A stretch of 64,000 nt of DNA from Shimazuella kribbensis DSM 45090 (GCF_000428065.1 NZ_ATZF01000015.1:52550-116549), one strand, 5' to 3'; numbered from the stretch's first letter, positions 34,143 to 44,160 are shown. The notes: generated by a model from the sequence alone, not told the origin. Program-made: numbers and translations.

Positions 34143-34158
34143 TGTTCCACGTGGAACA
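34143..34158. promoter_or_regulatory. Second parS-type site
   Basis: TGTTCCACGTGGAACA, a fully palindromic variant of parS, in the region between noc and the ParM-like gene. Confidence 0.85.
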
Positions 34159-34334
34159 TTTTCTATCATAGTTATTTATTAATCTAATATGTATTTGAAT
34201 TCATACATAATAGAATTGTGATACGTCAATAGATGCTTCTGAACAGAAAGTCCTTGATCCTATTACTTGTAATTGGTAGAATCGTTGAGAGGGAACATAG
34301 AAAACTACGTGATTTAATCTAGGAGGAAACCGAA

Positions 34335-35534
34335 ATGAGTACACCTGTATACATAGGCAATGATCAAGGTTACTATGGTACGAAAGTAGTAAGTCGTGCT
34401 AATGGTAAATTCTATAAAATGTTTATCCGCAATATGGTTGTTCCAAACCGAGTGGGTGAAATCACTTACAACAATGATCCACATAACATCATGTATCGTG
34501 AAGCAGATGGGGATCGTGAATGGTTTTGTGGAAAACTCGCAGTAGAGCAATCAGGAGACGACGAATTATTTGATTCCCATAAACGTCGACTATTTAGTCC
34601 AACATGGTTCCGTGAACAAGAATATCTTATCATGTTTCGCGTCAGTACTGGTTTGATGCTCCAAGGTAATAATGAGCCAGTCGTTTCTGTAGCATTACCC
34701 ACCGATAGCTATATCGACTACAAAGATGAATTAAAAAGACGACTTATCGGAAAACACACCTTTGAAGTAAAGCAAGGTAACCTCCCCTATCGCAAAATTG
34801 AATTTGAAATTAAGAAAGAAAACCTCTTTGTCATTAGTCAGCCTATGGCTACTTTGTTCCACATTGCCCTTGATCGTGATGGAAAATTATTAAATGAAGA
34901 CCTCTTTATCCAAAAAGTAAGTATCAATGACTTAGGTTTTGGTACTTCCGATATTGAGACTCTACATGGAGAAACGATCATCAAACGGCAAAGTTTTACC
35001 TCCCGTCATGCTATGTTAAATGTATATAACTTATTATCTAAACGCCTACTAGAATTTACTCGTACTGCTGACGCCGAAAACAATGGAAAAGAGTATCCTA
35101 TTTGGAGTTTGCCTCGTATTGTAAACTCAGGAGAAATTAGTTTTAAAGGAAAGACACATGATGTAAGCGCGATCGTTCAAGAGTGTGTACGAGAAGTTGG
35201 TTCCAACCTTGTAGAAGAAGTTTGGCAACGTCTTGATTTTGGTGATGATATCACTTACATCATTCTAACTGGTGGAGCATCTATTCCTTTCAAACCGTTC
35301 TATCGTGAACGTTTTGGTGATAAACTTATTTTTGCTGAGGATTATGGAATTGAAGCCCAATTTGCAAATGGCTTTGGCCTTTGTAAATTCTCCCAATCCA
35401 AATCTAAAGCTGTTCCTGTTAAAGATTTACTTGAGGCAGCAGCAACGATTCAACAAGAATTTACTGTCCCAGATGCACTCAGTGAATCCATGAATAAAAA
35501 ACAACACAATCCACAACAAAAAATCAAAAAATAG
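34335..35534 (+). CDS. ParM/StbA-like actin-family ATPase
   Basis: A 399-residue actin-like protein of the ParM/StbA type. The phosphate-1 loop is IGNDQGYYGTK at the N-terminus, phosphate-2 is NDLGFGTSDIE near residue 200, and the adenosine motif is IILTGGASIPF near residue 313. Such proteins form filaments that push plasmids or phage DNA, but this gene is chromosomal, 9 kb from oriC and beside a parS site. The C-terminus is a basic tail (KKQHNPQQKIKK) that could contact DNA or a partner. Strong AGGAGG site. No ParR-like gene is recognisable; the next gene encodes an acidic repeat protein after a terminator. Confidence 0.8.
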   Translation: MSTPVYIGNDQGYYGTKVVSRANGKFYKMFIRNMVVPNRVGEITYNNDPHNIMYREADGDREWFCGKLAVEQSGDDELFDSHKRRLFSPTWFREQEYLIMFRVSTGLMLQGNNEPVVSVALPTDSYIDYKDELKRRLIGKHTFEVKQGNLPYRKIEFEIKKENLFVISQPMATLFHIALDRDGKLLNEDLFIQKVSINDLGFGTSDIETLHGETIIKRQSFTSRHAMLNVYNLLSKRLLEFTRTADAENNGKEYPIWSLPRIVNSGEISFKGKTHDVSAIVQECVREVGSNLVEEVWQRLDFGDDITYIILTGGASIPFKPFYRERFGDKLIFAEDYGIEAQFANGFGLCKFSQSKSKAVPVKDLLEAAATIQQEFTVPDALSESMNKKQHNPQQKIKK

Positions 35535-35577
35535 AATATAATCCTGTTTACAACGTATGAGCACTACTTATTCTCTG

Positions 35578-35604
35578 AATCCCCCAAGATATTGGGGGAT
35601 TTTG
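35578..35604 (+). terminator. Terminator after the ParM-like gene
   Basis: AATCCCCCAA at 35578-35587 pairs perfectly with TTGGGGGATT at 35592-35601, then TTT. Confidence 0.92.
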
Positions 35605-35737
35605 CTATATATTTCTCTAAACAGGCACGAAGGATCGAAATTGGAACTAGCCTTATGTCGAAAAAAAAGAGATAATAGGATGGAAGAAATGGGCGATCTA
35701 TATTCATTTAAAAAATAAGAAGGAGGGAGAACGAAAA

Positions 35738-37927
35738 ATGAATGGGAAAGATCAAGAATTTGATACAGTTGTTTTGGGTTTTGATGAGAATTCTAAAGAG
35801 ACCGTAGAAGCTTTGCAAGAGCAAGGAAAACGAGTTCTTTATATACCTATTGACCCCCAGACTATGATTACAATGATGTCTCAGAAACAAGTCCATTCAA
35901 CAGCAACGGATGATACGATTACACATTTGCAGGTCCAGCAACATCAAATGCAAACAACTTTTCAAAACGCCACTACATATCTAGTGCAACCAATTGTACA
36001 GCTCGTCAAACCAGATGAAGTACATGAAAGGCTTGAAGAGAATAGAGTGGAGGAATTAGAAGAATCCGTAGAATTAAGTTTACATTCTACTAATGATGAA
36101 GAAAATGATACTGAAGTCGTGCTATCGGATGAGATTGAGACACAAGAGGTGGCTTTTACCTTTACCGATGTAAATGAGGTTGTAGAACAAAGTCATTCTG
36201 CACAAGAATTCACGGATTTGGATCCTCTACAAATACAAACTTCTTCAGAAAATGAGCATTCACACGAGATAGATGGTGAACCAGAAGAACTAGAAGAAGA
36301 AATGGTAGAAAACGAAGCTTCAGAGGAACTAGAAGAAGTAATAATAGAAGACGAAGACGCAGAAGAAACAGAAGAAGCAATAATGGAAGACGGAGTTTCA
36401 GAGAAACTAGAAGAAGCAATATTTGAAGACGAAGACGCAGAAGAAATAGAAGAAGCAATAATGGAAAACGAAGACGCAGAAGAAACAGAAGAAGCAATAA
36501 TGGAAAACGAAGACGCAGAAGAAACAGAAGAAGCAATAATGGAAGACGGAGCTTCAGAAGAAACAGAAGAAGCAATAATGGAAGACGGAGCTTCAGAAGA
36601 ACTAGAAGAAGCAATAATGGAAAATGAAGAAACAGAAGAAAATGAGCAGGATTTTACATTTCCAATGATTACTCCGTTAACAAAAGAGAGTTCTCTGATC
36701 GATAACCGTATGCTAGGCATTCGTGGTAGTAAATATAGAGGACTTCAACGTAATGACAAAAATGGACTCTCTGGTTCTATCCTGTCTTCTTACCATTTGT
36801 TCAATCCTATTCGAATTGAAGGCGAAGAAGAAAATCTATTACATGATACAATCGAACAAACGGAACAAGTGGAAGAGGAACGTTTAGAAGAACAACTTGC
36901 TGAAGTTGTAGATGAATTAGAAGAGGAACCAAAAGAACATACTGTCCAAATACCTGACTTCTTAAACGATAAAAATAATTTCATCTTTCATGGTCCACCT
37001 TTACCTGACACAATCGAGTCTTCACTTGATGAAAACATAAAAAAGCAAGAGCTAGAAGAAGCTCTCACAATGCCTGATTTTTCTAATCAAGAAGCCTTTG
37101 CAGAAGAAAAAACAGAGAGTGATGATTCTCAGGGATCTTCTTTTGTACAACATAACAAGCTACCCGAAATGGAAGAGCTTCTTTTGCAATCTCATCTAGA
37201 AGATGAGCATGTACTTGAGGAAGAAATGATAGAATCCCCTAACTCAGCAGAACAGGATCAAGAAAGACAAGAAGATCCTGTGCCTACAGCAGAGGAAAAC
37301 GAAACAACAGAACAGGTTGAAAAATCGGATTCACCTACTCTGGTTTTAGATCGAGATATACGGTTGAGGAAAAAGTTTTCTTTTCATCAGTTACATCAAG
37401 AGTCGAAAGTAGCACCATCTATCGAACCAGTGAAAAGAGAAAAATCTGTAACCAATCAAGTTGAAGAACAAACAAAAAAACCAGAGGTTTTTCCTCTAGA
37501 GCCTTTTTCTTCACGAAGAAGAAATAAAAAAAGCCGTCTTTTTTCTTCACTAGAGGCAACGATACCTAATCCAATCGTACAGCCTAGTAATACAAATAAG
37601 ACGGACAAGTCGTTTTCTTCCCTAATACAAGAATCGATCATTCATCATGACTCGGAACAAACACCTACAAAAACTGCTGAATCCGAATCGCTAGAAGATG
37701 TTGATAAGGAATACCAAGAAGAACAACATGATCATATCGAAACGAGCTCTGATAATCTCAAAATTGATAATATCGAGTTTGAAGAACCATACGGATACAA
37801 TAGCTTTGAAGATTTCTTTCCTTCCTTTTCAAATAGTAATGATCGGAAGCGACAAGAAATGGATAAGATCGAGAAACGAAAGATTGCTCTAAGAGGTCTT
37901 CACAATTTAATTAATAACTTAGGATAA
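35738..37927 (+). CDS. Large acidic repeat protein of unknown function
   Basis: A 729-residue, very acidic, largely disordered protein. The N-terminal 90 residues are ordinary (FDTVVLGFDENSKETVEALQEQGKRVLYIPIDP). Then come Glu-rich segments with nine 13-residue repeats at about residues 186-303. A basic, Ser/Thr/Pro-rich region follows, and a compact charged C-terminus (EEPYGYNSFEDFFPSF...KIALRGLHNLINNLG). No known domain recognised. AGGAGGGAG precedes the ATG. It follows the ParM-like gene on the same strand but after a terminator, so it needs its own promoter. A structural or adaptor role with the actin-like protein is only a guess. Confidence 0.8.
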   Translation: MNGKDQEFDTVVLGFDENSKETVEALQEQGKRVLYIPIDPQTMITMMSQKQVHSTATDDTITHLQVQQHQMQTTFQNATTYLVQPIVQLVKPDEVHERLEENRVEELEESVELSLHSTNDEENDTEVVLSDEIETQEVAFTFTDVNEVVEQSHSAQEFTDLDPLQIQTSSENEHSHEIDGEPEELEEEMVENEASEELEEVIIEDEDAEETEEAIMEDGVSEKLEEAIFEDEDAEEIEEAIMENEDAEETEEAIMENEDAEETEEAIMEDGASEETEEAIMEDGASEELEEAIMENEETEENEQDFTFPMITPLTKESSLIDNRMLGIRGSKYRGLQRNDKNGLSGSILSSYHLFNPIRIEGEEENLLHDTIEQTEQVEEERLEEQLAEVVDELEEEPKEHTVQIPDFLNDKNNFIFHGPPLPDTIESSLDENIKKQELEEALTMPDFSNQEAFAEEKTESDDSQGSSFVQHNKLPEMEELLLQSHLEDEHVLEEEMIESPNSAEQDQERQEDPVPTAEENETTEQVEKSDSPTLVLDRDIRLRKKFSFHQLHQESKVAPSIEPVKREKSVTNQVEEQTKKPEVFPLEPFSSRRRNKKSRLFSSLEATIPNPIVQPSNTNKTDKSFSSLIQESIIHHDSEQTPTKTAESESLEDVDKEYQEEQHDHIETSSDNLKIDNIEFEEPYGYNSFEDFFPSFSNSNDRKRQEMDKIEKRKIALRGLHNLINNLG
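36295..36645 (+). repeat. Nine tandem 39-bp coding repeats
   Basis: Nine in-frame units of 39 bases encode variants of EAIMENEDAEETE (for example EAIMEDGASEETE, EVIIEDEDAEETE). The middle units are nearly identical in DNA, pointing to recent expansion by slippage or recombination. Confidence 0.9.
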
Positions 37928-37930
37928 AAG

Positions 37931-37968
37931 GAAGACTCCCTTGTATAGGGAGTCTTCTCCTATTTTTT
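37931..37968 (+). terminator. Terminator after the acidic repeat gene
   Basis: GAAGACTCCC at 37931-37940 pairs with GGGAGTCTTC, loop TTGTATA, followed by TCCTATTTTTTT. Confidence 0.92.
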
Positions 37969-38047
37969 TATTCCTGCCCGTTACGATTTCATATTTGAGG
38001 TAACTCTTTCCTTCCGTTAAAAGAAAAGGAGTAACCAAATACAAAAT

Positions 38048-38074
38048 AAAAAACCTCAATATAGGTTTTTTATA
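38048..38074 (-). terminator. Terminator of the mnmE-mnmG-rsmG genes
   Basis: On the minus strand AAACCT pairs with AGGTTT around ATATTG, followed by TTTATTTT; it overlaps the rsmG stop codon region. Confidence 0.75.
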
Positions 38075-38765
38075 ATGGTGATTTTTTGATTACCCCTGAT
38101 TTGCGTGGATACTTCATAGGAATAGATTCTTTTTTGTCGATAGTGATTATATTTCTCTCTCCCATTTTTTCTGGCAAAACAAGAGGATGTACTTGGTGAG
38201 TAGATTTACCCAAAATAAACAATGCTTGCTTACAGTTAGACATTTCTTCTGTTACATTAGATCCTTTCATTGCTATACACTTCCCACCAACACGCACAAA
38301 TGGTAAACAGTATTCCGCTAACACATTTATTTTGGCTACTGCTCGTGACGCAACTACATCAAAATGCTCTCGGTAATCGGAGAGTTGGGCAATGTCTTCC
38401 GCTCGACCATGTACATATGTTACATCATCCCATCCCAGTTCTTCTCCGACTTCTTGCAAAAAGCGGATACGCTTTTGAAGAGAATCCAATAAAGTCAACT
38501 TCAAATGTGGAAATGCAATTTTTAATGGGATACCCGGAAATCCTGCACCTGTTCCTACATCCAAAACGGTTGTAATATCAGACATATTTATTACCCGGGT
38601 AATAGTCAGTGAGTCGTAAAAATGTTTAATATACACTTCTTGTTCTTCCGTAATTGCTGTTAGGTTCATCACCTTATTTTTTTCCACAAGCAATCGATAG
38701 TAAACTGCAAACTGTTCGAGTTGTGATGAACTCAATTCGTACGCTTCATCCAAATATTTTCTCAT
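38070..38765 (-). CDS. rsmG: RsmG (GidB) 16S rRNA m7G527 methyltransferase
   Basis: A 231-residue Rossmann methyltransferase that makes m7G527 in 16S rRNA. Visible: [20 protein letters not shown], the SAM loop [36 protein letters not shown] and [18 protein letters not shown]. It overlaps mnmG by four bases. A bit shorter than the usual 239 residues at the C-terminus but complete in motifs. Confidence 0.97.
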   Translation of the reverse strand: MRKYLDEAYELSSSQLEQFAVYYRLLVEKNKVMNLTAITEEQEVYIKHFYDSLTITRVINMSDITTVLDVGTGAGFPGIPLKIAFPHLKLTLLDSLQKRIRFLQEVGEELGWDDVTYVHGRAEDIAQLSDYREHFDVVASRAVAKINVLAEYCLPFVRVGGKCIAMKGSNVTEEMSNCKQALFILGKSTHQVHPLVLPEKMGERNIITIDKKESIPMKYPRKSGVIKKSPL

Positions 38766-40639
38766 GCAGTTCTTCCACCCTGTTCAATATAGATCATGAG
38801 AATAGATATATCGGCCGGATTTACGCCAGAAATACGAGATGCTTGGCCTAATGAAACAGGCATTACTTGTTGCAATTTCTCCCTCGATTCAGAAGAGAGA
38901 CCGGAAATTTTTGTATAATCTACCCAGTGAGGAATACGTTTTTCTTCCATACGCTTCATTTTATCCACTTGTAGCAATGATTTTTGAATATATCCTTCAT
39001 ATTTAAGCTGAATTTCCACTTGCTCCATTACCTCATCGCTCAATTCAACTGGGGCTGGAGATAGTTTCATGATTTCTTGATAAGTTAGCTCTGGTCGTTT
39101 GATTAAGTTTGCTAACTCGGTTACATTGTTTATGTCTGGTGTTCCTAACTCTGCCAACTTTGTCTGCACTTCAGCATTCGGAGTTAATTTTGTCTTACGT
39201 AGTCTTTCTATCTCTGTTTTGATCGCATTACGTTTAGCTACAAATCGTTGGTATCGATCTTCTTTTATGAGACCAATCTCATACCCCTTATCAGTTAATC
39301 GCAAATCAGCATTATCATGACGAAGTAACAAGCGGTATTCTGCTCTGGATGTTAGTAATCGATAGGGCTCATTTGTTCCTTTCGTAACCAAATCATCAAT
39401 CAGTACACCAATATACGCGTCCGAACGATTAAGAACAACAGGCTCTTTCCCTTGAACTTTCCTTGCTGCATTGATGCCTGCCATAATTCCTTGAGCTGCA
39501 GCTTCTTCATATCCTGATGTACCATTAATTTGGCCTGCGGTGAATAATCCAGGTACTAGCTTTGTTTCTAAGCTTGGCCATAATTGAGTTGGAACAATGG
39601 CATCATATTCAATCGCATAACCAGTGCGTACCATTTCTGCTTTTTCCAATCCATCAATGGTACGAAGAATATCTTGTTGGACATCTTCTGGCAAACTCGT
39701 TGATAGCCCTTGTACATACATTTCCAATGTTTCTCTACCCTCGGGTTCGATAAAAATTTGGTGACGATTCTTATCAGCAAACCGGACAATTTTATCTTCA
39801 ATTGATGGACAATATCGTGGACCTCTTCCTTCAATTTGACCAGAATACATTGGTGCACGATGCAAATTATCTTGAATATACTGATGCGTTTTTTCATTCG
39901 TATAAGTGAGCCAACATGGTAACTGATCCATAATATATGCTTTTGTTTCAAATGAAAAGGCTCGTGGTTCTGTGTCACCTGGCTGAATCTCCATTTTGCT
40001 GGTATCTATCGTACGACTATTAATACGGGGTGGAGTACCTGTTTTAAATCTCACCATCTCAAAACCCAATTCCTGCAAATGGTGTGCTAAGTTAATAGAT
40101 GGTTGTTGATTATTCGGTCCACTCTCATATTGGAGATCACCAATAATAATTTTCCCTCGTAAATACGTCCCTGTTGTTAAAACTACTGTTTTCGCATGAT
40201 ATTCTGCACCTGTACGAGTGATAACTCCTTTACATGATCCATCTTCCATCAATAACTTTTCTACCATATTTTGATGCAATGTAAGATTAGGCTCTTCTTC
40301 GATTGCTTTCTTCATCTCTCTTTGATATAAGACTTTATCCGCCTGTGCACGCAATGCGTAAACGGCTGGCCCCTTGCCCGTATTTAACATACGCATTTGA
40401 ATATGGGTTTTATCAATATTTTTGCCCATCTCTCCACCTAGTGCATCCAGCTCACGGACAACATGTCCTTTAGCTGGGCCACCAATCGATGGATTGCAAG
40501 GCATATATGCAATCGTGTCTAAACTTAAGGTCAGGAGTAAAGTTTTACATCCCATACGAGCAGCTGCTAAAGCCGCTTCGCAACCAGCATGTCCAGCTCC
40601 AATGACGATTACATCAAAGTTACTTGCTTGATAACTCAC
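38762..40639 (-). CDS. mnmG: MnmG (GidA) tRNA uridine-34 modification enzyme
   Basis: A 625-residue FAD protein that with MnmE installs the (carboxymethyl)aminomethyl group on U34. N-terminal FAD motif [19 protein letters not shown], the [26 protein letters not shown] segment, FKTGTPPRI, and the C-terminal helical MnmE-binding region ending [24 protein letters not shown]. Normal length. It lies between mnmE and rsmG in the standard order. Confidence 0.97.
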   Translation of the reverse strand: MSYQASNFDVIVIGAGHAGCEAALAAARMGCKTLLLTLSLDTIAYMPCNPSIGGPAKGHVVRELDALGGEMGKNIDKTHIQMRMLNTGKGPAVYALRAQADKVLYQREMKKAIEEEPNLTLHQNMVEKLLMEDGSCKGVITRTGAEYHAKTVVLTTGTYLRGKIIIGDLQYESGPNNQQPSINLAHHLQELGFEMVRFKTGTPPRINSRTIDTSKMEIQPGDTEPRAFSFETKAYIMDQLPCWLTYTNEKTHQYIQDNLHRAPMYSGQIEGRGPRYCPSIEDKIVRFADKNRHQIFIEPEGRETLEMYVQGLSTSLPEDVQQDILRTIDGLEKAEMVRTGYAIEYDAIVPTQLWPSLETKLVPGLFTAGQINGTSGYEEAAAQGIMAGINAARKVQGKEPVVLNRSDAYIGVLIDDLVTKGTNEPYRLLTSRAEYRLLLRHDNADLRLTDKGYEIGLIKEDRYQRFVAKRNAIKTEIERLRKTKLTPNAEVQTKLAELGTPDINNVTELANLIKRPELTYQEIMKLSPAPVELSDEVMEQVEIQLKYEGYIQKSLLQVDKMKRMEEKRIPHWVDYTKISGLSSESREKLQQVMPVSLGQASRISGVNPADISILMIYIEQGGRTA

Positions 40640-40701
40640 TTTTCACACAACCTCTCTGCTTCTATTATTCCCAGATTTTATTGAAGTTTATCGGATCTAC
40701 G

Positions 40702-42078
40702 TTACTTACCAAGACAAAACTGAGAGAATATCTGATCAATCAAATCTTCGGCTACTGCTTCACCAATGACTTCCCCTAACGATTGCCAAGCATTTTTCAT
40801 ATCGATTTCTGCCATATCGAGCGGGATACCTTGTTCCACTCCACTTATGACTTCCGTAATACTAGCCTTCGCTTGTTCCAAGAGCTGTATATGGCGAGCG
40901 TTGCTCACATAGGTTTGATCATTTACATCGATGTTACCCGCGAAAAACATATCTTTAATTGCTTCTTCCAACTGATCCAATCCATTCTCTGTTTTTACTG
41001 ATAGTGGTATCATTTTTTTATTTCCGCTTTTTGCTTGGACTACTTCGTAATCAATCTGTTGCGGAAGATCTGTCTTATTAATAATGATAAGGCTTGGATA
41101 AGCTTTGATTTTTTCCAGCAAAAAAAGATCCTCTTTTTGCAGCGATTCTGCATGATTGATCATGAATAGCACTAGATCAGCACTTTGCAACGCCTTTTCG
41201 GAACGCTTCACTCCTATTTGTTCCACGATATCCTCTGTTTCTCGAATACCTGCTGTATCTAACAACTTCAAAGGAATACCACGTACATTCACATACTCCT
41301 CGATCACATCTCTTGTTGTCCCAGGAATATCCGTTACAATGGCTTTGTTCTCCTGAGTCAATGCATTCATAAGGGAGGACTTCCCTACATTGGGGCGACC
41401 AATGATAGCTGTCGCGATACCTTCACGCAAAATCTTGCCCTGTCGGGCAGTTTGAAGCAGACGTTCGAGATCTGTTTGCATCGATTTACAACGTTCTACT
41501 ACAAATTGGCCTGTCAATACATCTGCATCATACTCTGGATAATCAACATTAACAGCTAGATGCGCTAATGTTTCCACAATCTCGCTCCGCAAACTACGAA
41601 TATGTGTGGATAACTTTCCTTCCGATTGACGAATTGCCACCTTAGCAGCTTTATCCGTCTTTGCTCGAATAAGATCAATAACTGCTTCTGCTTGCGATAA
41701 ATCAATTCGACCATTTAAAAAAGCACGTTTGGTAAATTCACCTGGTTCAGCTAAACGCACACCAGTAGAAAGTAGTAACTCAAGTGTTTGCTCCACTGCG
41801 ATCAAACCGCCATGACAGCTTATTTCCACTACATTTTCTCTTGTGAAGGTCCTTGGTGCCATCATCACCGTTACAAGCACTTCATCTACCTTTTCATTTG
41901 TAGAAGGATGAACAATATGCCCATATTGTACGGTATGGGATGTTGCTTCGATCAGTTTGTTTTTTCCTTGATATATATGATCAACAAGAGTTAATGCTTC
42001 TTGACCACTAACCCGAATAATGGCTATACTGCTCTCACCCATTGCTGTTGCAATAGCTGCAATTGTATCGTTCTCCAT
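40702..42078 (-). CDS. mnmE: MnmE (TrmE) tRNA modification GTPase
   Basis: A 458-residue GTPase with the folate-binding N-domain (DTIAAIATAMGESSIAIIRVSG), helical domain and an inserted G domain: G1 GRPNVGKSSLMN, G3 DTAGIR, G4 NKTD, ending with the catalytic FCLGK motif (Cys third from the end region). The ATG at 42078 has GAGGTGA five bases upstream and gives the usual MxxDTIAA start; an ATG three codons earlier overlaps that site. The jag gene usually found just upstream is absent. Confidence 0.97.
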   Translation of the reverse strand: MENDTIAAIATAMGESSIAIIRVSGQEALTLVDHIYQGKNKLIEATSHTVQYGHIVHPSTNEKVDEVLVTVMMAPRTFTRENVVEISCHGGLIAVEQTLELLLSTGVRLAEPGEFTKRAFLNGRIDLSQAEAVIDLIRAKTDKAAKVAIRQSEGKLSTHIRSLRSEIVETLAHLAVNVDYPEYDADVLTGQFVVERCKSMQTDLERLLQTARQGKILREGIATAIIGRPNVGKSSLMNALTQENKAIVTDIPGTTRDVIEEYVNVRGIPLKLLDTAGIRETEDIVEQIGVKRSEKALQSADLVLFMINHAESLQKEDLFLLEKIKAYPSLIIINKTDLPQQIDYEVVQAKSGNKKMIPLSVKTENGLDQLEEAIKDMFFAGNIDVNDQTYVSNARHIQLLEQAKASITEVISGVEQGIPLDMAEIDMKNAWQSLGEVIGEAVAEDLIDQIFSQFCLGK

Positions 42079-42121
42079 AACATTCACCTCAAATCATACC
42101 TAATCTTAACACAATATGGAT

Positions 42122-42146
42122 AGAAAAAAACTCCCGCAAGGGAGTC
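42122..42146 (-). terminator. Terminator after yidC
   Basis: On the minus strand ACTCCC pairs with GGGAGT, loop TTGC, followed by TTTTTTTC. It isolates the rnpA-yidD-yidC genes from mnmE. Confidence 0.9.
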
Positions 42147-42159
42147 GGATAGATCTCTG

Positions 42160-42915
42160 TTATTTTGTTGCACCAGCTGGTTTCTTTAACATTGGTTTCA
42201 GTATCAATTGGTACTGTAAAATCGTAAAAATATTACCATACACCCAGTACAATGCCATCGCAGCAGGGAAGTTAAATGCTAAGACAAAAATCATGATAGG
42301 GAAAATCCAAATCATTATACGCATTTGAGGGTTATCGCCTGTCCCAGACGCAACAAATTGAATGTATGTAGTAATCGCAGCTAGTAATGGTAGAACATAA
42401 TAAGGATCAGGATGACCTAACTGCAAGTAGAGAAAAGAAGATTTTGCGATATTCGCATCTCGAACGATTGCTTGGTAAAAAGCAATTAAGATTGGCATTT
42501 GAATCAAGATCGGAAAACAACCTGCCATTGGATTTACATTGTGTTCTTGATACAACTTCATAGTCTCTTGTTGCATCTTCTGTGGATCTTTTTTATATTT
42601 ATCTCGTATTTTCAGCATTTGAGGTTGAATCTTTTGTATTTCTTGCATGCTTTTCTGCTGACGATAGGTTAAAGGAAAAATAACCAGCCTTATGAGAAAA
42701 GTTACTACTAAAATAGATAAGCCATAGTTACCGAGCTGTGCTGCGAACCAATCCATTAAATGTGCCAAAGGAATAACAAAATATTTATCCCAGAAACCTG
42801 CATGCGCTGGATCTAATTTTGCATATTGTGCATCAGTTGGTGAACAACCACTTAACACAATAACGGCAAATAGGGCGATGAGAGCAAATATAAAATATTT
42901 TCGCCGCTTACTCAA
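42160..42915 (-). CDS. yidC: YidC/SpoIIIJ membrane protein insertase
   Basis: A 251-residue YidC1-type insertase with a lipoprotein signal (VIVLSGC, lipobox Cys about residue 23) and five membrane helices. Family features: RLVIFPLTYRQQKSMQEIQKIQPQM, NPMAGCFPILIQMPILIAFYQAI, the hydrophilic-groove Arg in FLIRLV, and MALYWVYGNIFTILQ. It inserts membrane proteins and in Bacillus SpoIIIJ is needed for sporulation. TTG start is chosen because AAGGAGGAG lies six bases upstream; an upstream in-frame ATG lacks one. The basic C-terminal tail is short. Confidence 0.95.
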   Translation of the reverse strand: MSKRRKYFIFALIALFAVIVLSGCSPTDAQYAKLDPAHAGFWDKYFVIPLAHLMDWFAAQLGNYGLSILVVTFLIRLVIFPLTYRQQKSMQEIQKIQPQMLKIRDKYKKDPQKMQQETMKLYQEHNVNPMAGCFPILIQMPILIAFYQAIVRDANIAKSSFLYLQLGHPDPYYVLPLLAAITTYIQFVASGTGDNPQMRIMIWIFPIMIFVLAFNFPAAMALYWVYGNIFTILQYQLILKPMLKKPAGATK

Positions 42916-42954
42916 AACAAACTCCTCCTTAAGGAATAAAACCAAATCAATCAT

Positions 42955-43164
42955 CTAGGGGACATGATCTATCCCACCAGGATGAAAAGGATGACATTTG
43001 CAAATTCGCTTAACTGTATAGTAACCACCGCGCCAAAAACCATGTCGCTCCAATGCCGTTAATCCGTATTGAGAACACGTAGGATAAAAACGACAACTGG
43101 GAGGCAATAGCGGTGAAATAAATTTTCGATAAAAGTGAATAAAAAGAATGGCTAGTTTTTTCAA
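42955..43164 (-). CDS. yidD: YidD membrane protein insertion efficiency factor
   Basis: A 69-residue protein with the family pattern [56 protein letters not shown]. It contains the conserved Cys residues and the C-terminal CHPFHPGG. It assists YidC-dependent insertion. It overlaps rnpA by four bases and lies 39 bases before yidC. In B. subtilis the equivalent gene is elsewhere, whereas this position is common in other bacteria. Confidence 0.96.
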   Translation of the reverse strand: MKKLAILFIHFYRKFISPLLPPSCRFYPTCSQYGLTALERHGFWRGGYYTVKRICKCHPFHPGGIDHVP

Positions 43165-43535
43165 CCTCGCTCACTCCTCTTTTTCCCTGTTGGTAGATGG
43201 GTGAACACATTGGCTCGTTTCATTACATGACGAAGACTAGATTCCATCTCTTTATAGTCTAAGCCTACTACTGGATTGCGAGCAATGAGAATCAGATCCA
43301 TTTGTGGGTGAATCTGATCCATCCACTGTCTTACGATCTCTTTAACCAACCTTTTTATTCTATTTCGCACTACGGCCTTACCTACCTTGCGACTAATAGA
43401 GATGCCAACCCGTGATACTCCTTTATCTGTACGCTTGAAGGTATATAATACAAATTGGCGATTCGCAACCGATGTTCCTGAACGAAAAACTTTTCGGAAA
43501 TCGTTGCGTCTCTTTAAGCGAAATGCTCGTTGCAA
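43161..43535 (-). CDS. rnpA: RnpA, protein subunit of RNase P
   Basis: A 124-residue basic protein with [30 protein letters not shown] and the RNR motif [16 protein letters not shown], followed by DLILIARNP. It helps RNase P bind pre-tRNA. TTG 43535 has GGAGGA seven bases upstream and aligns with known starts; an ATG five codons earlier overlaps that site and cannot be excluded. It lies 140 bases after rpmH, separated by a terminator, and couples to yidD. Confidence 0.95.
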   Translation of the reverse strand: MQRAFRLKRRNDFRKVFRSGTSVANRQFVLYTFKRTDKGVSRVGISISRKVGKAVVRNRIKRLVKEIVRQWMDQIHPQMDLILIARNPVVGLDYKEMESSLRHVMKRANVFTHLPTGKKRSERG

Positions 43536-43639
43536 GATAGGCTCCTCCATTCCCCAGTAAAAAACTTGCTGATAGGCAAGTAGAAAAAAACTTAGACACA
43601 TTATTATAACTCACATATCTACCAATAAATTAGTATATT

Positions 43640-43668
43640 GAAAAAAAGACCACAGTTAGTCAGTGGTC
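43640..43668 (-). terminator. Terminator/attenuator between rpmH and rnpA
   Basis: On the minus strand GACCAC pairs with GTGGTC, loop of nine bases, then seven T. It should reduce transcription from rpmH into rnpA. Confidence 0.88.
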
Positions 43669-43674
43669 CTAGGA

Positions 43675-43809
43675 TTAAGCAGATAACACTTTTCTTCCTT
43701 TACGACGACGTGCAGCTAATACTTTACGTCCGTTTTTCGTAGCCATTCTCGCACGGAAACCATGTACATTCTTCCGTCTACGATTACTTGGTTGATAAGT
43801 TCTTTTCAT
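43675..43809 (-). CDS. rpmH: Ribosomal protein L34
   Basis: A 44-residue L34: [31 protein letters not shown]... ending KGRKVLSA. It is too short for a 60-codon ORF cut-off but unmistakable, with the standard rpmH position flanking oriC and dnaA, divergent from dnaA. AAGGTGA precedes the ATG. A consensus promoter lies at 43889-43918. Confidence 0.99.
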   Translation of the reverse strand: MKRTYQPSNRRRKNVHGFRARMATKNGRKVLAARRRKGRKVLSA

Positions 43810-43888
43810 TTATATTCACCTTGATACAAAATCCAAGGTTACCCCCCTTCTCTTCCATAAGTAGTCGAATTTGTCGACAATCCTCCAT

Positions 43889-43918
43889 ATTATAGCTATC
43901 TAAAGGGCCTAGTGTCAA
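43889..43918 (-). promoter_or_regulatory. Sigma-A promoter of rpmH
   Basis: On the minus strand TTGACA (43918-43913), an 18-base spacer and TATAAT (43894-43889): both hexamers are perfect consensus, as expected for a highly expressed ribosomal protein gene. Confidence 0.88.
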
Positions 43919-44160
43919 GAAAATAGGAGATAGATATCCTTATCTAGTGATTTCATGAGATAATTATGTATTTTCTATACTGTTCTTTCTCACGTAATTC
44001 AAAAGAAAGGAAAGGTATGCTGGAAATTCCCATGTTTATTATTCCCAATAAACCAATTCATGTTGTTTCCTTTCCATAAAAATAATTTCCTTTCTCACAT
44101 AATAAATTTCTATCTTCTTAGATTTATATGGATTTAATGATGTTATCCACCGATTTTCCA

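Noticed and set aside
36295..36645. CRISPR-like array
   Set aside because: Repeats are contiguous 39-bp coding units without unique spacers. The oriC 50-bp repeat has only two copies.
36193..36720. A Ser-rich 175-codon minus-strand frame
   Set aside because: It is the reverse complement of the Glu-rich repeats in the plus-strand acidic gene.
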